In this document: in pieces, positions 1-8,795 of the stretch | Layout of the letters: every line of letters begins with the position of its first letter | How positions within the stretch are numbered: position 1 is the first letter of the stretch | Source: Methylomonas sp. EFPC3 | Lineage (GTDB): Bacteria > Pseudomonadota > Gammaproteobacteria > Methylococcales > Methylomonadaceae | Assembly (NCBI RefSeq): GCF_029643245.1 | Contig: NZ_CP116398.1 | Location: 2,542,001 to 2,606,000 of the forward strand | DNA length: 64,000 nt | Reading direction: 5' to 3' | Notes under the pieces: generated by a model | What the model was told of the DNA's origin: nothing | The model's input: only the letters and a program-made list of their open reading frames with translations | Databases searched by the model: none | Position numbers and translations under genes: made by a program

Positions 1-11
1 TGAACCTTGTT

Positions 12-188
12 ATGAATGAGCTTAACCCTAAAAACAAAGACGTTCGAATCGCCGCCACCGTCGCCAACCGCCCGCGCCTCAGTACCCGCGAGTTGTTCGC
101 CGCCCAGAGCGAAGTGATTATCGAGCACCAAGGCGAAGAATATCGCTTACGCATCACCAGCAACGGCAAATTGATTTTGACCAAATAA
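12..188 (+). CDS. hemP: HemP-family hemin uptake protein
   Basis: A 58-residue protein starting MNELNPKNK and ending in the family's typical basic tail GKLILTK, preceded by a segment of the form EVIIEHQGEEYRLRIT. HemP proteins are about 60 residues long and sit at the head of heme-uptake loci. Their biochemical role is still poorly defined; regulation of the heme receptor has been proposed in some bacteria. It is followed 76 bases later by tonB and the rest of a heme-uptake cluster, which fits the assignment. The ATG at 12 is the first start visible; the promoter, and any Fur site, would lie left of the window. Confidence 0.85.
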   Translation: MNELNPKNKDVRIAATVANRPRLSTRELFAAQSEVIIEHQGEEYRLRITSNGKLILTK

Positions 189-264
189 ACCGTAGTACCG
201 CATAGCCAGCCAACCGGACGGTAGCCAGCCAAGCGTAACCAACCCACGCAATAGTCGAGGCTAT

Positions 265-1050
265 ATGACCGTCAATCTGTGTTTTCTACAAGCCATCGCC
301 GTAGCAACCAGTCCGCAACGGCAACCCGCGTTCCGCCATGCCGGTTCGCAGCCGCAGCCTTCAGCATCCGGCCATTGGCTCGGTCTGAGCTTGGTCCTTG
401 CCTTGCACATTGCCGGTCTATGCCTGATTCCGGACAGCCAGCCCGAAGCCAAAATCACGCCGCCGCAGGCCATCATGGTGAATTGGATCGCCGCACCGGC
501 CGCCAAAGCGCCTACTCCGGCTCCGCCGCCGGCCGCCGCCCAAGCGAAACCGGAAGCGGTCAAACCCAAAGCCAAACCCTTGCCTCAGGTTGCCAAACCG
601 AAACCGATACTGGCCACGCCCAGCGAAACCGCCTCGCCGATCAGCCTGCCGGCCGAACCGCTGCCCGCACCCGCACCCGCACGGCCGGCACCTGCCGCCG
701 TTTCGACAGCAGAAGCCGCACCGGCCGCGGCCAAAACCAGCGAAATCGACAACAATCAGGCGCCATTGACCCTGCCCAATCTGAACGCCGACTACCTGAA
801 CAACCCGCCGCCGGCCTACCCGCCGATCTCGCGCCAATTGGGCGAACAAGGCAAGGTCTACTTGCGGGTTTTGGTCAACGTCGAAGGCAACGTCGATCAA
901 GTCACGTTACGCAAAACCAGCGGCCACGAACGCCTGGACGCCGCTGCGCAGGAAACTGTCAAAAAATGGCGTTTCGTGCCGGCCAAACGCGCCGAACAAG
1001 CGGTCGCCGCTTGGGTGGTGGTACCGATTTCATTCAGCCTCGAGGGATAA
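265..1050 (+). CDS. tonB: TonB-family energy transducer
   Basis: A 261-residue protein with the TonB plan. A short cytoplasmic start is followed by one membrane helix at about residues 38-55. A long Ala/Pro/Lys-rich periplasmic spacer spans about 75-165, and a C-terminal domain (about 175-261) ends in the WRFVPAKR...VVVPISFSLEG pattern of TonB C-terminal folds. It should carry proton-motive energy from ExbBD to outer-membrane receptors. It stands 5 bases before exbB and upstream of a heme receptor, so it is probably a transducer dedicated to heme uptake. A longer overlapping frame exists but lacks any TonB features. Confidence 0.93.
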   Translation: MTVNLCFLQAIAVATSPQRQPAFRHAGSQPQPSASGHWLGLSLVLALHIAGLCLIPDSQPEAKITPPQAIMVNWIAAPAAKAPTPAPPPAAAQAKPEAVKPKAKPLPQVAKPKPILATPSETASPISLPAEPLPAPAPARPAPAAVSTAEAAPAAAKTSEIDNNQAPLTLPNLNADYLNNPPPAYPPISRQLGEQGKVYLRVLVNVEGNVDQVTLRKTSGHERLDAAAQETVKKWRFVPAKRAEQAVAAWVVVPISFSLEG

Positions 1051-1054
1051 AGCC

Positions 1055-1798
1055 ATGTCGTTCAACCAAAATCTCAGTCATTTTTTGTCGCAAAGCGACA
1101 CCGTCGGCCAAACCCTGTTCGGGCTACTGCTGTTGATGTCGGTCACCAGTTGGTATTTCATCGCCGTCAAGGCCTGGCAAGGCTTGCAGGCGCGGCGAAA
1201 CAGCAAACAATTCCTGAACCAATTCTGGAATGCCGCCTCGCTGGACGAAGTGGCGCACTCGCTGCATCAACACCGCGACGACGAACCGTTTTCGCATCTG
1301 GCATACCACGCTATCAGCGCCAGCCGCCACCACGCCAAGCACGGCAAACAACGCCTGCAGGAAGCCGGTTCGGCCAGCGAATTCCTGACCCGCGCCATGC
1401 GCCGGGTCATCGACGAGGAAACCGCCAAGCTGGAATGGGGCCTGACCGTACTGGCCTCGATCGCCAGCACCGCGCCGTTCGTCGGCCTGTTCGGCACGGT
1501 CTGGGGTGTTTACCACGCCTTGATCGGCATCGGCGAAAGCGGCCAGGGTTCGCTGGAACAAATCGCCGGCCCGGTCGGCGAAGCACTGATCATGACCGGC
1601 CTGGGCTTGGCCGTGGCGATTCCGGCCGTACTGGCCTACAACGATTGCGTCCGCTCCAACCGGGTATTGCTGGCGCAACTCGACGCCTTCGCCCACGACC
1701 TGTTCGCGTTCCTGACCACCGGCTCGGCCATCGCATCCGGCGCGGCGCCGGCCAATCCCGCCCAAAAACTGACGCTGGTTAGCGTGGGAGCGGAATAA
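1055..1798 (+). CDS. exbB: ExbB/TolQ-type proton channel subunit
   Basis: A 247-residue MotA/TolQ/ExbB-family inner-membrane protein. It has an N-terminal helix near residues 22-42, a long cytoplasmic loop, and two further helices in the C-terminal half. The family signature around WGLTVLASIASTAPFVGLFGTVWG and GLGLAVAIPAVLAYN is plainly visible. With ExbD it forms the proton channel that powers TonB. Its start lies 5 bases after the tonB stop and its stop codon shares a base with the exbD start, so the three are translated as one operon. Confidence 0.95.
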   Translation: MSFNQNLSHFLSQSDTVGQTLFGLLLLMSVTSWYFIAVKAWQGLQARRNSKQFLNQFWNAASLDEVAHSLHQHRDDEPFSHLAYHAISASRHHAKHGKQRLQEAGSASEFLTRAMRRVIDEETAKLEWGLTVLASIASTAPFVGLFGTVWGVYHALIGIGESGQGSLEQIAGPVGEALIMTGLGLAVAIPAVLAYNDCVRSNRVLLAQLDAFAHDLFAFLTTGSAIASGAAPANPAQKLTLVSVGAE

Positions 1799-2223
1799 TG
1801 GCCTTCGGCAACTTCGACCAAAACAAAGCCGGCGGCCATTCGATGGCCGAAATCAACATGGTGCCGCTGATCGACGTGATGCTGGTGCTGTTGGTGATCT
1901 TCATGATCACCGCACCGATGATGACCCACAGCGTCAAAATCGACCTGCCCAAAGCCAGCAGCCAGGTGCAGCCGCCGACACCGGTCGAGCCGGTGAATCT
2001 GGCGATAAATGCCGACGGCCAATTGTTCTGGAACCGGGACGCCGTCAGCCGCGAGCAATTGCAACAACGCTTGCAGCCGCTGGGCCAGCAAGCCGACGCC
2101 CCGGAAGTGCATATCCGCGCCGACCGCAACGTGGCTTACCACTTTATCGCCGAAACCCTGGCCGACGCGGCGAATGCCGGCGTCAGCAAGATCGGCTTCG
2201 TCTCGGAGCCGGAGAAAAAATAG
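1798..2223 (+). CDS. exbD: ExbD/TolR-type proton channel subunit
   Basis: A 141-residue protein with one N-terminal membrane helix at about residues 21-41. The helix contains the family sequence INMVPLIDVMLVLLVIFMIT, whose Asp is the protonated residue of ExbD/TolR proteins. The periplasmic remainder resembles the TolR fold. The ATG overlaps the last base of exbB (TAATG). It completes the tonB-exbB-exbD set placed directly before the heme receptor. Confidence 0.95.
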   Translation: MAFGNFDQNKAGGHSMAEINMVPLIDVMLVLLVIFMITAPMMTHSVKIDLPKASSQVQPPTPVEPVNLAINADGQLFWNRDAVSREQLQQRLQPLGQQADAPEVHIRADRNVAYHFIAETLADAANAGVSKIGFVSEPEKK

Positions 2224-2239
2224 TACGCAAAATTCCGAC

Positions 2240-2344
2240 CTTTGCCGGTTTTGGGATGTCTGGCGTAGGCGAGGTAGGGACGCCGCGTTGTCATGGTATG
2301 AACAGTAAAACGCCGTTACGTCAGATATCCCAAAGCCGGCAAAG
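2240..2344. repeat. Imperfect inverted repeat between exbD and the heme receptor gene
   Basis: The 394 bases between exbD and the receptor hold no convincing gene. Their main structure is a pair of 28-base arms, 2240-2267 and 2317-2344, complementary at about 25 of 28 positions and separated by 49 bases. The arms begin ctttgccggttttggga on one side and end tcccaaagccggcaaag on the other. It could act as a terminator or RNA-processing hairpin after exbD, or be a dispersed palindromic element. No T-run follows, so simple rho-independent termination is unlikely. Confidence 0.6.
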
Positions 2345-2617
2345 ACACATGCCGACCGCTTTCGTGCCGCTGCAAACCGGCCGGCGGTGGACAACCGAGC
2401 ACTGGTAGCAACGATGCCGCCAGCCGTCGCGCCGATCTGCCCGGCGCCTGGCTGCGCGGCGCAGGACACCGACAAGGACCCGTCGGCCGACAAGGATGTC
2501 ACCCTACACGGATAAATTAACAGCCGGCACCGAATAGCCGGCAAGCAGTACCAACCGAAACAACCCGCCAGCCCCCTAGCCGTCGCGCCAGGCAGCCAGC
2601 AGTAACCACTGTATGCC

Positions 2618-5068
2618 ATGGCAACCAAACTGAATTACTCATCGACAACCCTCGGCCGCTGCCCCTATGCGGCCTGCGCCGAATCTGCCGAGACTTGCAG
2701 CCGCGCCGCACTGTGCACGCTGCTATGGCTGCTGGCCGCTACGCCGTTGGCGGCCGAGCCGGTCGAAGCCGAAGTCGTCGAGGCGCCCGAAGAACTCGAG
2801 CTGGAAACCGTCACGGTCAAAGCCCAAACCGAAAAACCGGCCGCCGCCCCGCCCGGCACCCAATCGACGATAGACGCCAAAACCATCGAGCAACGCATGA
2901 TCCGTAATATCAAGGATTTGATCCGCTACGAACCCGGCGTCAACGTCGGTAACGATCCGCAGCGCTTCGGCGCCAGCGGTTTTACGATCCGCGGCCTGGG
3001 CGGCAACCGGGTGTTGATGCAGATCGACGGCGTGCGGCTGCCGGAAGCTTTCAGTATCGGCTCGTTCTCCAACGCCACTCGCAACGCGGTGGACATGGAT
3101 GCGCTGAAAGCGGTGGAAATCGTGCGCGGCGCCGGCCCGGCCGCTTACGGCGGCGACGCCATGGGCGGCACGGTCAATTTCGTCACCAAAGACCCGCGCG
3201 ACTACTTGAACGTGTTCGGCAAGGACTATTACACCGGCCTGAAACTGAACTACAACACCACCGATAACGGCTTTACCCAAACCGCCACCTTCGCCGGGGC
3301 GCTGGGCGGCTGGGAGAGCATGGCGCTATTCACGCACATGGCCAGCAACGAAACCGACAACAAGGGCAGTGTCGAAACCCTGGGCAGTACTCGTACCGCG
3401 CCCAGTCCGCAGGACAACGGCAATTACAACCTGCTGACCAAACTGCTGTACCGGTTCGATGATGACAACATCTTGCGGCTGAGCGGCGAATGGCTGAACA
3501 GCCGTTCCGATCTCGAAAGTCTGTTCATCATGGGCGAGCCCGACTTTAGCGGCCGCTTTGTCAACCGCATGCTGACCACCGATACCCAAACGCGTTGGCG
3601 GCTGACGTTGGACCACACCCTGAAGCACCTGGACACGGCATTCGTCGATGATGCCATGTGGAAGTTTTACACTCAAAAATCCGCCACCGGCCAAGTCACC
3701 CTGCAGGACCGCACTAATGCAAACGAAGGTAACACGCTGACCACACGACTGTTCGATTTCGCCAACGACGATTTCGGCGGCGAATTGAAATTGAACAAAA
3801 ATTTCACGCTCGGCGAATCCCGGCACGCCTTGCAATACGGCGGCCAAATCAGCAAGAACAGCATCGAACAACAACGCGACGGCAGCCGTGCCTGCCTCAG
3901 CGGTTCACCTAATCCATTAGTTTGTGCCAAGGGCAGCATCAGCAACGCGGTTACGCCGGACGATTTTCCGGTACGCGACTTTCCGCGGTCCACCGTCACC
4001 AAGGCCGGCGCTTACATCGAGGATAACATCGGCTTACTCGACAAACGCATCGAACTGATTCCGGGCGGCCGCTTCGAATATTTCCGCTTGTTGCCGGAAG
4101 TGGATTACCTGTTTCAAAAAGCCTCGGATGCCGCGGTTGCGGAAGGTGGCGATCCGATTGTGCCCAGCATCATCGACGCCCATGCCTTCCTGCCGAAGTT
4201 CGGCGCCTTGCTGCACCTCACCGATATTTTCAGCGTGCACGGCCAATACAGCCACGGTTTCCGCGGCCCCAACTTCAGCGAAAGCAATTTGGGCTTCACC
4301 AACGTCACCGGCGGTTACAGCACAATACCCAATATCAACTTACAGCCGGAAACCAGCATCGGAGCCGAAGCCGGCTTACGCGGCCGGGGCGCGGCCGGAG
4401 AGTTCGATATCAGCGTTTACCGCAACGATTACCAACAATTCATTTACCAAAAGACCATCTGTAATCCCGTCAAATCCCTGTGTCCACCGCTGAATTTCCT
4501 GACGTATCAAAACGTCAACAGCGCCGACCCGATCCGGATTCAGGGGATCGAATTCAAAAGCCGGTTTAATCTGGACTGGCTGACACCGGTGCTAACCGGC
4601 GCCAGCCTACTGGTCAGCGGTTCTTATACCCAGGGCATCAACCTGGAGACGCAGCGCAGCGACGACGAGGCACTCAGACAAATCAGCCCGAAGAAAGCCG
4701 TCATCGGTTTGAGTTACGACCAGCCCGGCGGCGACTGGGGCTCTGAGTTGATTCTGACCCTGGTCGGCCCGAAACAAGCCTCAACCCTGCCGCAGCCCGC
4801 CGACGAGGTGGAAGCAAAAGCTCGGCTGCTGCCCAGCGGTTACGGCGTTATCGATTTCAACGCTTACTACAACGCCGGCAAACATCTCAGCTTCAACGTC
4901 GGGGTGTTCAATCTGCTGGACAAGAAATATTTCGACTGGGAAGACATCAACACCCGCGGCAACGACCCGCACGCCACGTTGAACCGCTACTCCAGTTCGG
5001 AATATTGGGGAGACCGCTATTCGCGGCCGGGCCGCAACCTCGGCGTCTCCATGAAACTGGCATTTTGA
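2618..5068 (+). CDS. TonB-dependent heme/hemoglobin receptor
   Basis: An 816-residue outer-membrane receptor. A long N-terminus with a hydrophobic stretch near residues 30-47 ends in a probable signal cleavage at about LAA-EP. A TonB-box-like ETVTVKA is followed by a plug domain (about 80-190, with FTIRGLGGNRVLMQIDGVR and the GAGPAAYGGDAMGGTVNF signature). A C-terminal barrel ends in an aromatic residue (MKLAF). The segment YSHGFRGPNFSESNLGF resembles the FRAP/NPNL region of heme receptors. The flanking heme genes make heme or hemoglobin the likely ligand. A shorter true N-terminus is possible because the predicted signal peptide is unusually far from the start. Confidence 0.88.
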   Translation: MATKLNYSSTTLGRCPYAACAESAETCSRAALCTLLWLLAATPLAAEPVEAEVVEAPEELELETVTVKAQTEKPAAAPPGTQSTIDAKTIEQRMIRNIKDLIRYEPGVNVGNDPQRFGASGFTIRGLGGNRVLMQIDGVRLPEAFSIGSFSNATRNAVDMDALKAVEIVRGAGPAAYGGDAMGGTVNFVTKDPRDYLNVFGKDYYTGLKLNYNTTDNGFTQTATFAGALGGWESMALFTHMASNETDNKGSVETLGSTRTAPSPQDNGNYNLLTKLLYRFDDDNILRLSGEWLNSRSDLESLFIMGEPDFSGRFVNRMLTTDTQTRWRLTLDHTLKHLDTAFVDDAMWKFYTQKSATGQVTLQDRTNANEGNTLTTRLFDFANDDFGGELKLNKNFTLGESRHALQYGGQISKNSIEQQRDGSRACLSGSPNPLVCAKGSISNAVTPDDFPVRDFPRSTVTKAGAYIEDNIGLLDKRIELIPGGRFEYFRLLPEVDYLFQKASDAAVAEGGDPIVPSIIDAHAFLPKFGALLHLTDIFSVHGQYSHGFRGPNFSESNLGFTNVTGGYSTIPNINLQPETSIGAEAGLRGRGAAGEFDISVYRNDYQQFIYQKTICNPVKSLCPPLNFLTYQNVNSADPIRIQGIEFKSRFNLDWLTPVLTGASLLVSGSYTQGINLETQRSDDEALRQISPKKAVIGLSYDQPGGDWGSELILTLVGPKQASTLPQPADEVEAKARLLPSGYGVIDFNAYYNAGKHLSFNVGVFNLLDKKYFDWEDINTRGNDPHATLNRYSSSEYWGDRYSRPGRNLGVSMKLAF

Positions 5069-5082
5069 TCGAGGACAAACCG

Positions 5083-5328
5083 ATGAGCACAACAGCCAGG
5101 GCCAAACAGGCGGCCCAACGCAAACTGGAAACCCTGTTCGGCGATCTGCTGGATCACGACGGTTACGGCGACTTGCGGGTAGAAATGCGCCTGCTAAAAC
5201 GCGGCCAGAAGGAAGTCATCATTTACTGCGGCAAACAGTATCGCTACGTCGTGGACTTTCAAGCACGGGATGCGGCCAGCGTAAATCGCTCGGCGCAATC
5301 CGCTGCGGAGCCGGGAAAACCGGATTGA
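5083..5328 (+). CDS. Small conserved-looking protein of the heme locus, unknown function
   Basis: An 81-residue soluble protein beginning MSTTARAKQAAQ, with a charged amphipathic N-terminal half and a central KEVIIYCGKQYRYVVDF segment that looks like a beta hairpin. No signal peptide or membrane helix is seen. The ATG at 5083 is preferred over in-frame upstream codons because these would lie inside the receptor gene. It starts 14 bases after the receptor stop and is presumably co-transcribed. I do not recognise the family. Confidence 0.6.
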   Translation: MSTTARAKQAAQRKLETLFGDLLDHDGYGDLRVEMRLLKRGQKEVIIYCGKQYRYVVDFQARDAASVNRSAQSAAEPGKPD

Positions 5329-5468
5329 TTTTTAAATTTCCGCCACCGCAACCACAGACGCGGATCGCCGGCACGGGGCCGAAGCGGCGGAAACAATTTT
5401 TGGCAAAACCAACGCTGCGTCTTCACGGCGAAGAGCAACGCTAATTCAATCAAGCATAGGAAAGCATT

Positions 5469-6200
5469 ATGAAAACGACTCATCAACTGACTTTGATCGC
5501 CGGCCTGTTATCGCTGTCCGGCGCGGCCTTCGCGGATATCACCAACGGCCCGAATCCCTACGCCGCCGGCTACGGTTTCGACACACCCACCGAAGCGACT
5601 TGGGGCGGCTGGACTCGCGGCGATGCCGGCACGCTCTACGCCGAATGGGATACCTTTATTGACAGTACCTATCCCGGCACTCGCACCGCCGCACCCGATG
5701 TCGGCAGCGCCGGCACCAGCAACGCCAATATCGCCTGGAATGCCGGTACCTTCGCCGCCGGGTCGGGCAATCTCTACAGCTTCAGCGTCATTGAAGACTT
5801 CACCGCGTCGTTAAGCGGCAGCACGGCGTCAGGCCCGCTACGCGTAGCCCTGCAATTCGAAACCTGGGGCGTACCAATGGATTACGACAGCATTTTGCTG
5901 AACGGCGCTGCGCCGACCTATGTCGACACGACCTATTTCGAGGCCAACTATGCCAGTTCTTTCGGCCCTGTCGATCTGGTCCAGTATCTGGCGATCTGGG
6001 ATCTGCCAACCGCGGCGGCCAGTTACGCATTCGACTTCAACAGCGCCGAACACAGCATGAGTCTGGCCCAGATCGCAATCGACATCGGCCCGAATACCGG
6101 CCCAATTTCCGGAGTACCGCTGCCGGCCGCGGTGTGGATGTTCGGCGCCGGGCTGATGGCCGTGCTGGGCGTGAATCGTAAAAAAGGCTTGGCGGCCTAG
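5469..6200 (+). CDS. PEP-CTERM (VPLPA) sorted secreted protein
   Basis: A 243-residue protein with a signal peptide (MKTTHQLTLIAGLLSLSGAAFA) and a mature part rich in Gly, Ala, Ser, Thr and aromatics. The C-terminus reads VPLPAAVWMFGAGLMAVLG followed by NRKK. That is a VPLPA-type PEP-CTERM signal: motif, membrane helix, basic tail, normally processed by an exosortase. No exosortase gene is in the window. It sits between the heme receptor and the heme-degradation genes, so a surface heme-capture role can be proposed, but no sequence similarity to HasA or other hemophores is evident. The function is unknown. Confidence 0.8.
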   Translation: MKTTHQLTLIAGLLSLSGAAFADITNGPNPYAAGYGFDTPTEATWGGWTRGDAGTLYAEWDTFIDSTYPGTRTAAPDVGSAGTSNANIAWNAGTFAAGSGNLYSFSVIEDFTASLSGSTASGPLRVALQFETWGVPMDYDSILLNGAAPTYVDTTYFEANYASSFGPVDLVQYLAIWDLPTAAASYAFDFNSAEHSMSLAQIAIDIGPNTGPISGVPLPAAVWMFGAGLMAVLGVNRKKGLAA

Positions 6201-6212
6201 GCCGCCGTTTGC

Positions 6213-6235
6213 GCTTGGCGCCGTCGGCGCCAAGC
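6213..6235 (+). terminator. Perfect 10-bp hairpin after the PEP-CTERM gene
   Basis: The sequence gcttggcgcc-gtc-ggcgccaagc starts 12 bases after the stop codon and forms a perfect 10-bp stem. No T-run follows directly. It precedes a second hairpin that has one, so the pair may attenuate read-through into the next heme genes. Confidence 0.55.
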
Positions 6236-6243
6236 CCGACTAC

Positions 6244-6274
6244 CGCGATGCCCGCCACAGCGGCATCGCGTTTT
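6244..6274 (+). terminator. Rho-independent terminator-like hairpin before hmuS-like gene
   Basis: The arms cgcgatgcc and ggcatcgcg form a 9-bp stem directly followed by TTTT. It lies 18 bases before the next start codon, so it may be a partial terminator that sets expression of the hmuS-hugZ-hmuTUV part relative to the receptor part. Confidence 0.6.
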
Positions 6275-6291
6275 AGCAACCGGAGTTAAAC

Positions 6292-7308
6292 ATGATGCTG
6301 AATACGACCGCTACCCAAAACGCCAGCGCCGCCTACGAATTGAAACTGGCCTGGCGCGACCTGTTGGCCGACCACCCCCATCTGCGGCCGCGCGACGCAG
6401 CCAGCAGCCTTGGCGTCAGCGAGGCCGAACTGGTCGCGACCGGCTGCGGCGACAACGCCGTTCGGCTGCGTCCGGACTGGCCGGCCCTGATCGATGCCGT
6501 CGGCGGGCTCGGACCGGTGATGGCCTTGACCCGCAACGATGTCGCCGTACACGAAATAACCGGCCGGTACGAACGGCTGCGTTTGTGCGGCGATCTGCTG
6601 TTGGTGTCCGGGCATAACCTAGAACTGTGCCTGCTGACCGGCCGCTGGCATTCCGGCTACGCGGTGACCGAGCAAAGCCGGATCGGTCCGCGGCAAAGCC
6701 TGCAGTTTTTCGACGCCGAAGGCGAGGCCGTGCACAAGATCTACCTGACCGAACAGTCCGATGCCGGGCGTTACCGGCGCTTGGTCGCCAGCTTCGCCGC
6801 CGCCGACCAATCACCGACGGTAGAGCCCCTGAATATTGCCAGACCCACCGATATCGACTGGGCGACAACCGAGCGCCTGCCGGAGTTATGGCAGCGTCTG
6901 AGCCGGCCGCTGGCCGGCCGGCTGCAAACCGTCGGCTTCATTTCCGGGCAACAATTCCGGGAACTGCTGCAGCAATTGGCGCGGCTGGCGATGCCGCTGC
7001 AAATTCTGGTCCCCAGCCCCGGCGCGCTGCAATTGCACACCGGCCCGGTGCAGAACCTGCGGATTACCGAGCCTTGGTTCAACGTGCTGGACCAGGGCTT
7101 CAATCTGCATCTGAACGAAAAAGGCGTGGCCGAGACCGCCATCATCCAACTCGGCCACGGCCGGCACACGCTGCGCGGTTTGCTGTTACGCGACCGCCTC
7201 GGCTACACCGCAGCGACCGTTTTCGGCGCTTACGACCCCGTCGACGGTGAGAGTCTGTTGTGGCAGGAATTCATCGACGCCCTGCCCGGCAATCGTATTT
7301 TCAATTAA
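6292..7308 (+). CDS. hmuS: HemS/HmuS-family hemin-degrading factor
   Basis: A 338-residue soluble protein of the HemS/ChuX-type duplicated fold, close to the family's usual ~340-350 residues. The two halves show the repeated pattern (GPVMALTRNDVAVHEITGRYE in the first, PLQILVPSPGALQLHTGPVQNL in the second). These proteins bind heme in the cytoplasm and traffic or degrade it. Position between the TonB receptor and the heme ABC importer supports the call. Alternative start ATGs lie only one codon apart. Confidence 0.88.
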   Translation: MMLNTTATQNASAAYELKLAWRDLLADHPHLRPRDAASSLGVSEAELVATGCGDNAVRLRPDWPALIDAVGGLGPVMALTRNDVAVHEITGRYERLRLCGDLLLVSGHNLELCLLTGRWHSGYAVTEQSRIGPRQSLQFFDAEGEAVHKIYLTEQSDAGRYRRLVASFAAADQSPTVEPLNIARPTDIDWATTERLPELWQRLSRPLAGRLQTVGFISGQQFRELLQQLARLAMPLQILVPSPGALQLHTGPVQNLRITEPWFNVLDQGFNLHLNEKGVAETAIIQLGHGRHTLRGLLLRDRLGYTAATVFGAYDPVDGESLLWQEFIDALPGNRIFN

Positions 7309-7341
7309 CGGCCCGGTCGTCTCCGGGCACAGGATAAGACC

Positions 7342-7878
7342 ATGAATCCAAAAACGATAGACCTCGACCAAATCCGCCAAAGCTACAGCGCGTTGGCGCA
7401 AAGCTTTTCCTCGGTCTTGCTGGCCACGGTCAGCGCCGACGGCGAACCCGAAGCCAGTTATGCCGCCTATCTGCAACACGACGGCGACTACTACATCTAC
7501 GTCAGCGAGCTTTCGGCCCACACCCGTAACCTGCTCGCCAACGGCAAGGTCTGCTTGCTGTTCCTTGAGGACGAGGACAAGGCCACGCATCTGTTCGCCC
7601 GCCAGCGCGTCACCTACCACTGCAAGGCCGGCGAAATCGACCGCGACAGTGCTGCCTTCGACGACCTGATGAGTCTGTTCGAAGAAAAATTCGGCGCCTT
7701 CATCCGCCAGTTGCAGAGTATGCAGGACTTCCATTTGTTCCGCATCCAGCCGCAGCGCGGCAGCTTTGTGCAAGGCTTTGCCAAGGCTTTTGCGATAGAA
7801 GGCGACGATCTGAGCCAAATCCGCCACATGAACGATGTCGGTCACAAGTCCCGCGCACCGATCGAAGCGCCGGCATAA
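7342..7878 (+). CDS. HugZ/HutZ-type heme utilisation protein
   Basis: A 178-residue split-barrel flavin-fold protein of the pyridoxamine-phosphate-oxidase-like superfamily. The N-terminal segment SFSSVLLATVSADGEPEAS is followed by a Tyr-rich stretch (DGDYYIYVSELS) and a Phe/Gln-rich helix. The C-terminal IRHMNDVGHK carries histidines comparable to the heme-binding tail of HugZ/HutZ. Such proteins bind or cleave heme to release iron. It is 33 bases downstream of hmuS and 17 bases upstream of hmuT. Confidence 0.83.
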   Translation: MNPKTIDLDQIRQSYSALAQSFSSVLLATVSADGEPEASYAAYLQHDGDYYIYVSELSAHTRNLLANGKVCLLFLEDEDKATHLFARQRVTYHCKAGEIDRDSAAFDDLMSLFEEKFGAFIRQLQSMQDFHLFRIQPQRGSFVQGFAKAFAIEGDDLSQIRHMNDVGHKSRAPIEAPA

Positions 7879-7895
7879 GCGGCAGGGATTTGCAG

Positions 7896-8795
7896 ATGAA
7901 ACTCAGCCTATCGCTAGGCCTTGCCGGCCGAAGCGCAGTCGCCGCGCTGGTCTGGCTGGCGGCCGCCACGCCGGTATCGGCCGCCGCACCGGCCCGCATC
8001 GTTTCGGTCGGCGGCGCGTTAACCGAGATTGTCTACGCCCTGGGCGGCGAGGCGCGCCTGGTCGGCGTCGACAGCACCAGCCTGACCCCGGACGCCGCCA
8101 AAGCGTTACCGCAAGTCGGTTACATGCGCACGCTGTCCGCCGAAGGCGTGCTGTCGCTGCGCCCCGACTTGCTGCTGGCCAGCGCCCACGCCGGGCCACC
8201 GGCGGTATTGGCGCAATTGCACGCGGCCGGGGTACGGATCGAAACCGTGGCCGAGGATTATTCCGCTGCCGGCATCGCCGCCAAAATCGATACGATTGCC
8301 GGCTTGCTGGAACGGCCCGAGCGCGGCCGGGAACTGGCCGGGCAAGTGCAAGCCGACTTCGCGCGGCTGGCGCAGTGGCGCGCGCAACACAGCGAACAAC
8401 CCAAGGCCTTGTTTTTGATGGCGGTCGCCCACGGCGCACCGCTGGCGTCCGGCCGCGGCACCGCCGCCGACGCGGTGTTGGCGTTGGCCGGCGCCCGCAA
8501 TGCCGCCGCTGAATTGCAAGGTAACAAACCTATCAGTACCGAGGCGATGATCGCTGCCGCGCCGGAGGTGATTTTGTTGACCGACGTCGCCGCCAATGCC
8601 ATCGGCGGCCTGGACGCGTTCTACCGACAACCCGGCATTGCTCAAACGCCGGCCGGACGGAACCGCAACATCCGGGTTGTCGATACCTTGGCCTTGCTCG
8701 GCTTTGGTTTGCACAGCGGTCAGGCCATCCTGGATCTGGCGATGCAACTGCACGGCGAGCCGGCGGTTGCCGCCGACGCGGGTGCCAATCGATGA
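7896..8795 (+). CDS. hmuT: Periplasmic heme-binding protein of ABC importer
   Basis: A 299-residue class III substrate-binding protein. A Sec signal peptide of about 31 residues ends ATPVSA-AAPARI. The mature part opens with RIVSVGGALTEIVYALGGE, the usual start of the BtuF/HmuT fold, and continues with SLRPDLLLASAHAG. The ATG at 7896 is preferred to a TTG two codons earlier because a GGCAGGGA ribosome-binding sequence lies at 7881-7888. It overlaps the permease gene by ATGA. It is likely to bind heme in the periplasm. Confidence 0.9.
   Translation: MKLSLSLGLAGRSAVAALVWLAAATPVSAAAPARIVSVGGALTEIVYALGGEARLVGVDSTSLTPDAAKALPQVGYMRTLSAEGVLSLRPDLLLASAHAGPPAVLAQLHAAGVRIETVAEDYSAAGIAAKIDTIAGLLERPERGRELAGQVQADFARLAQWRAQHSEQPKALFLMAVAHGAPLASGRGTAADAVLALAGARNAAAELQGNKPISTEAMIAAAPEVILLTDVAANAIGGLDAFYRQPGIAQTPAGRNRNIRVVDTLALLGFGLHSGQAILDLAMQLHGEPAVAADAGANR

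Noticed and set aside
1636-2628. A 330-residue minus-strand frame over exbB/exbD and the following gap
   Set aside because: Low-complexity shadow; it would cover two certain genes and the inverted repeat.
5469-6200. HasA-type hemophore identity for the PEP-CTERM protein
   Set aside because: It has a Sec signal and PEP-CTERM tail, and no HasA-like sequence or C-terminal type I secretion signal.
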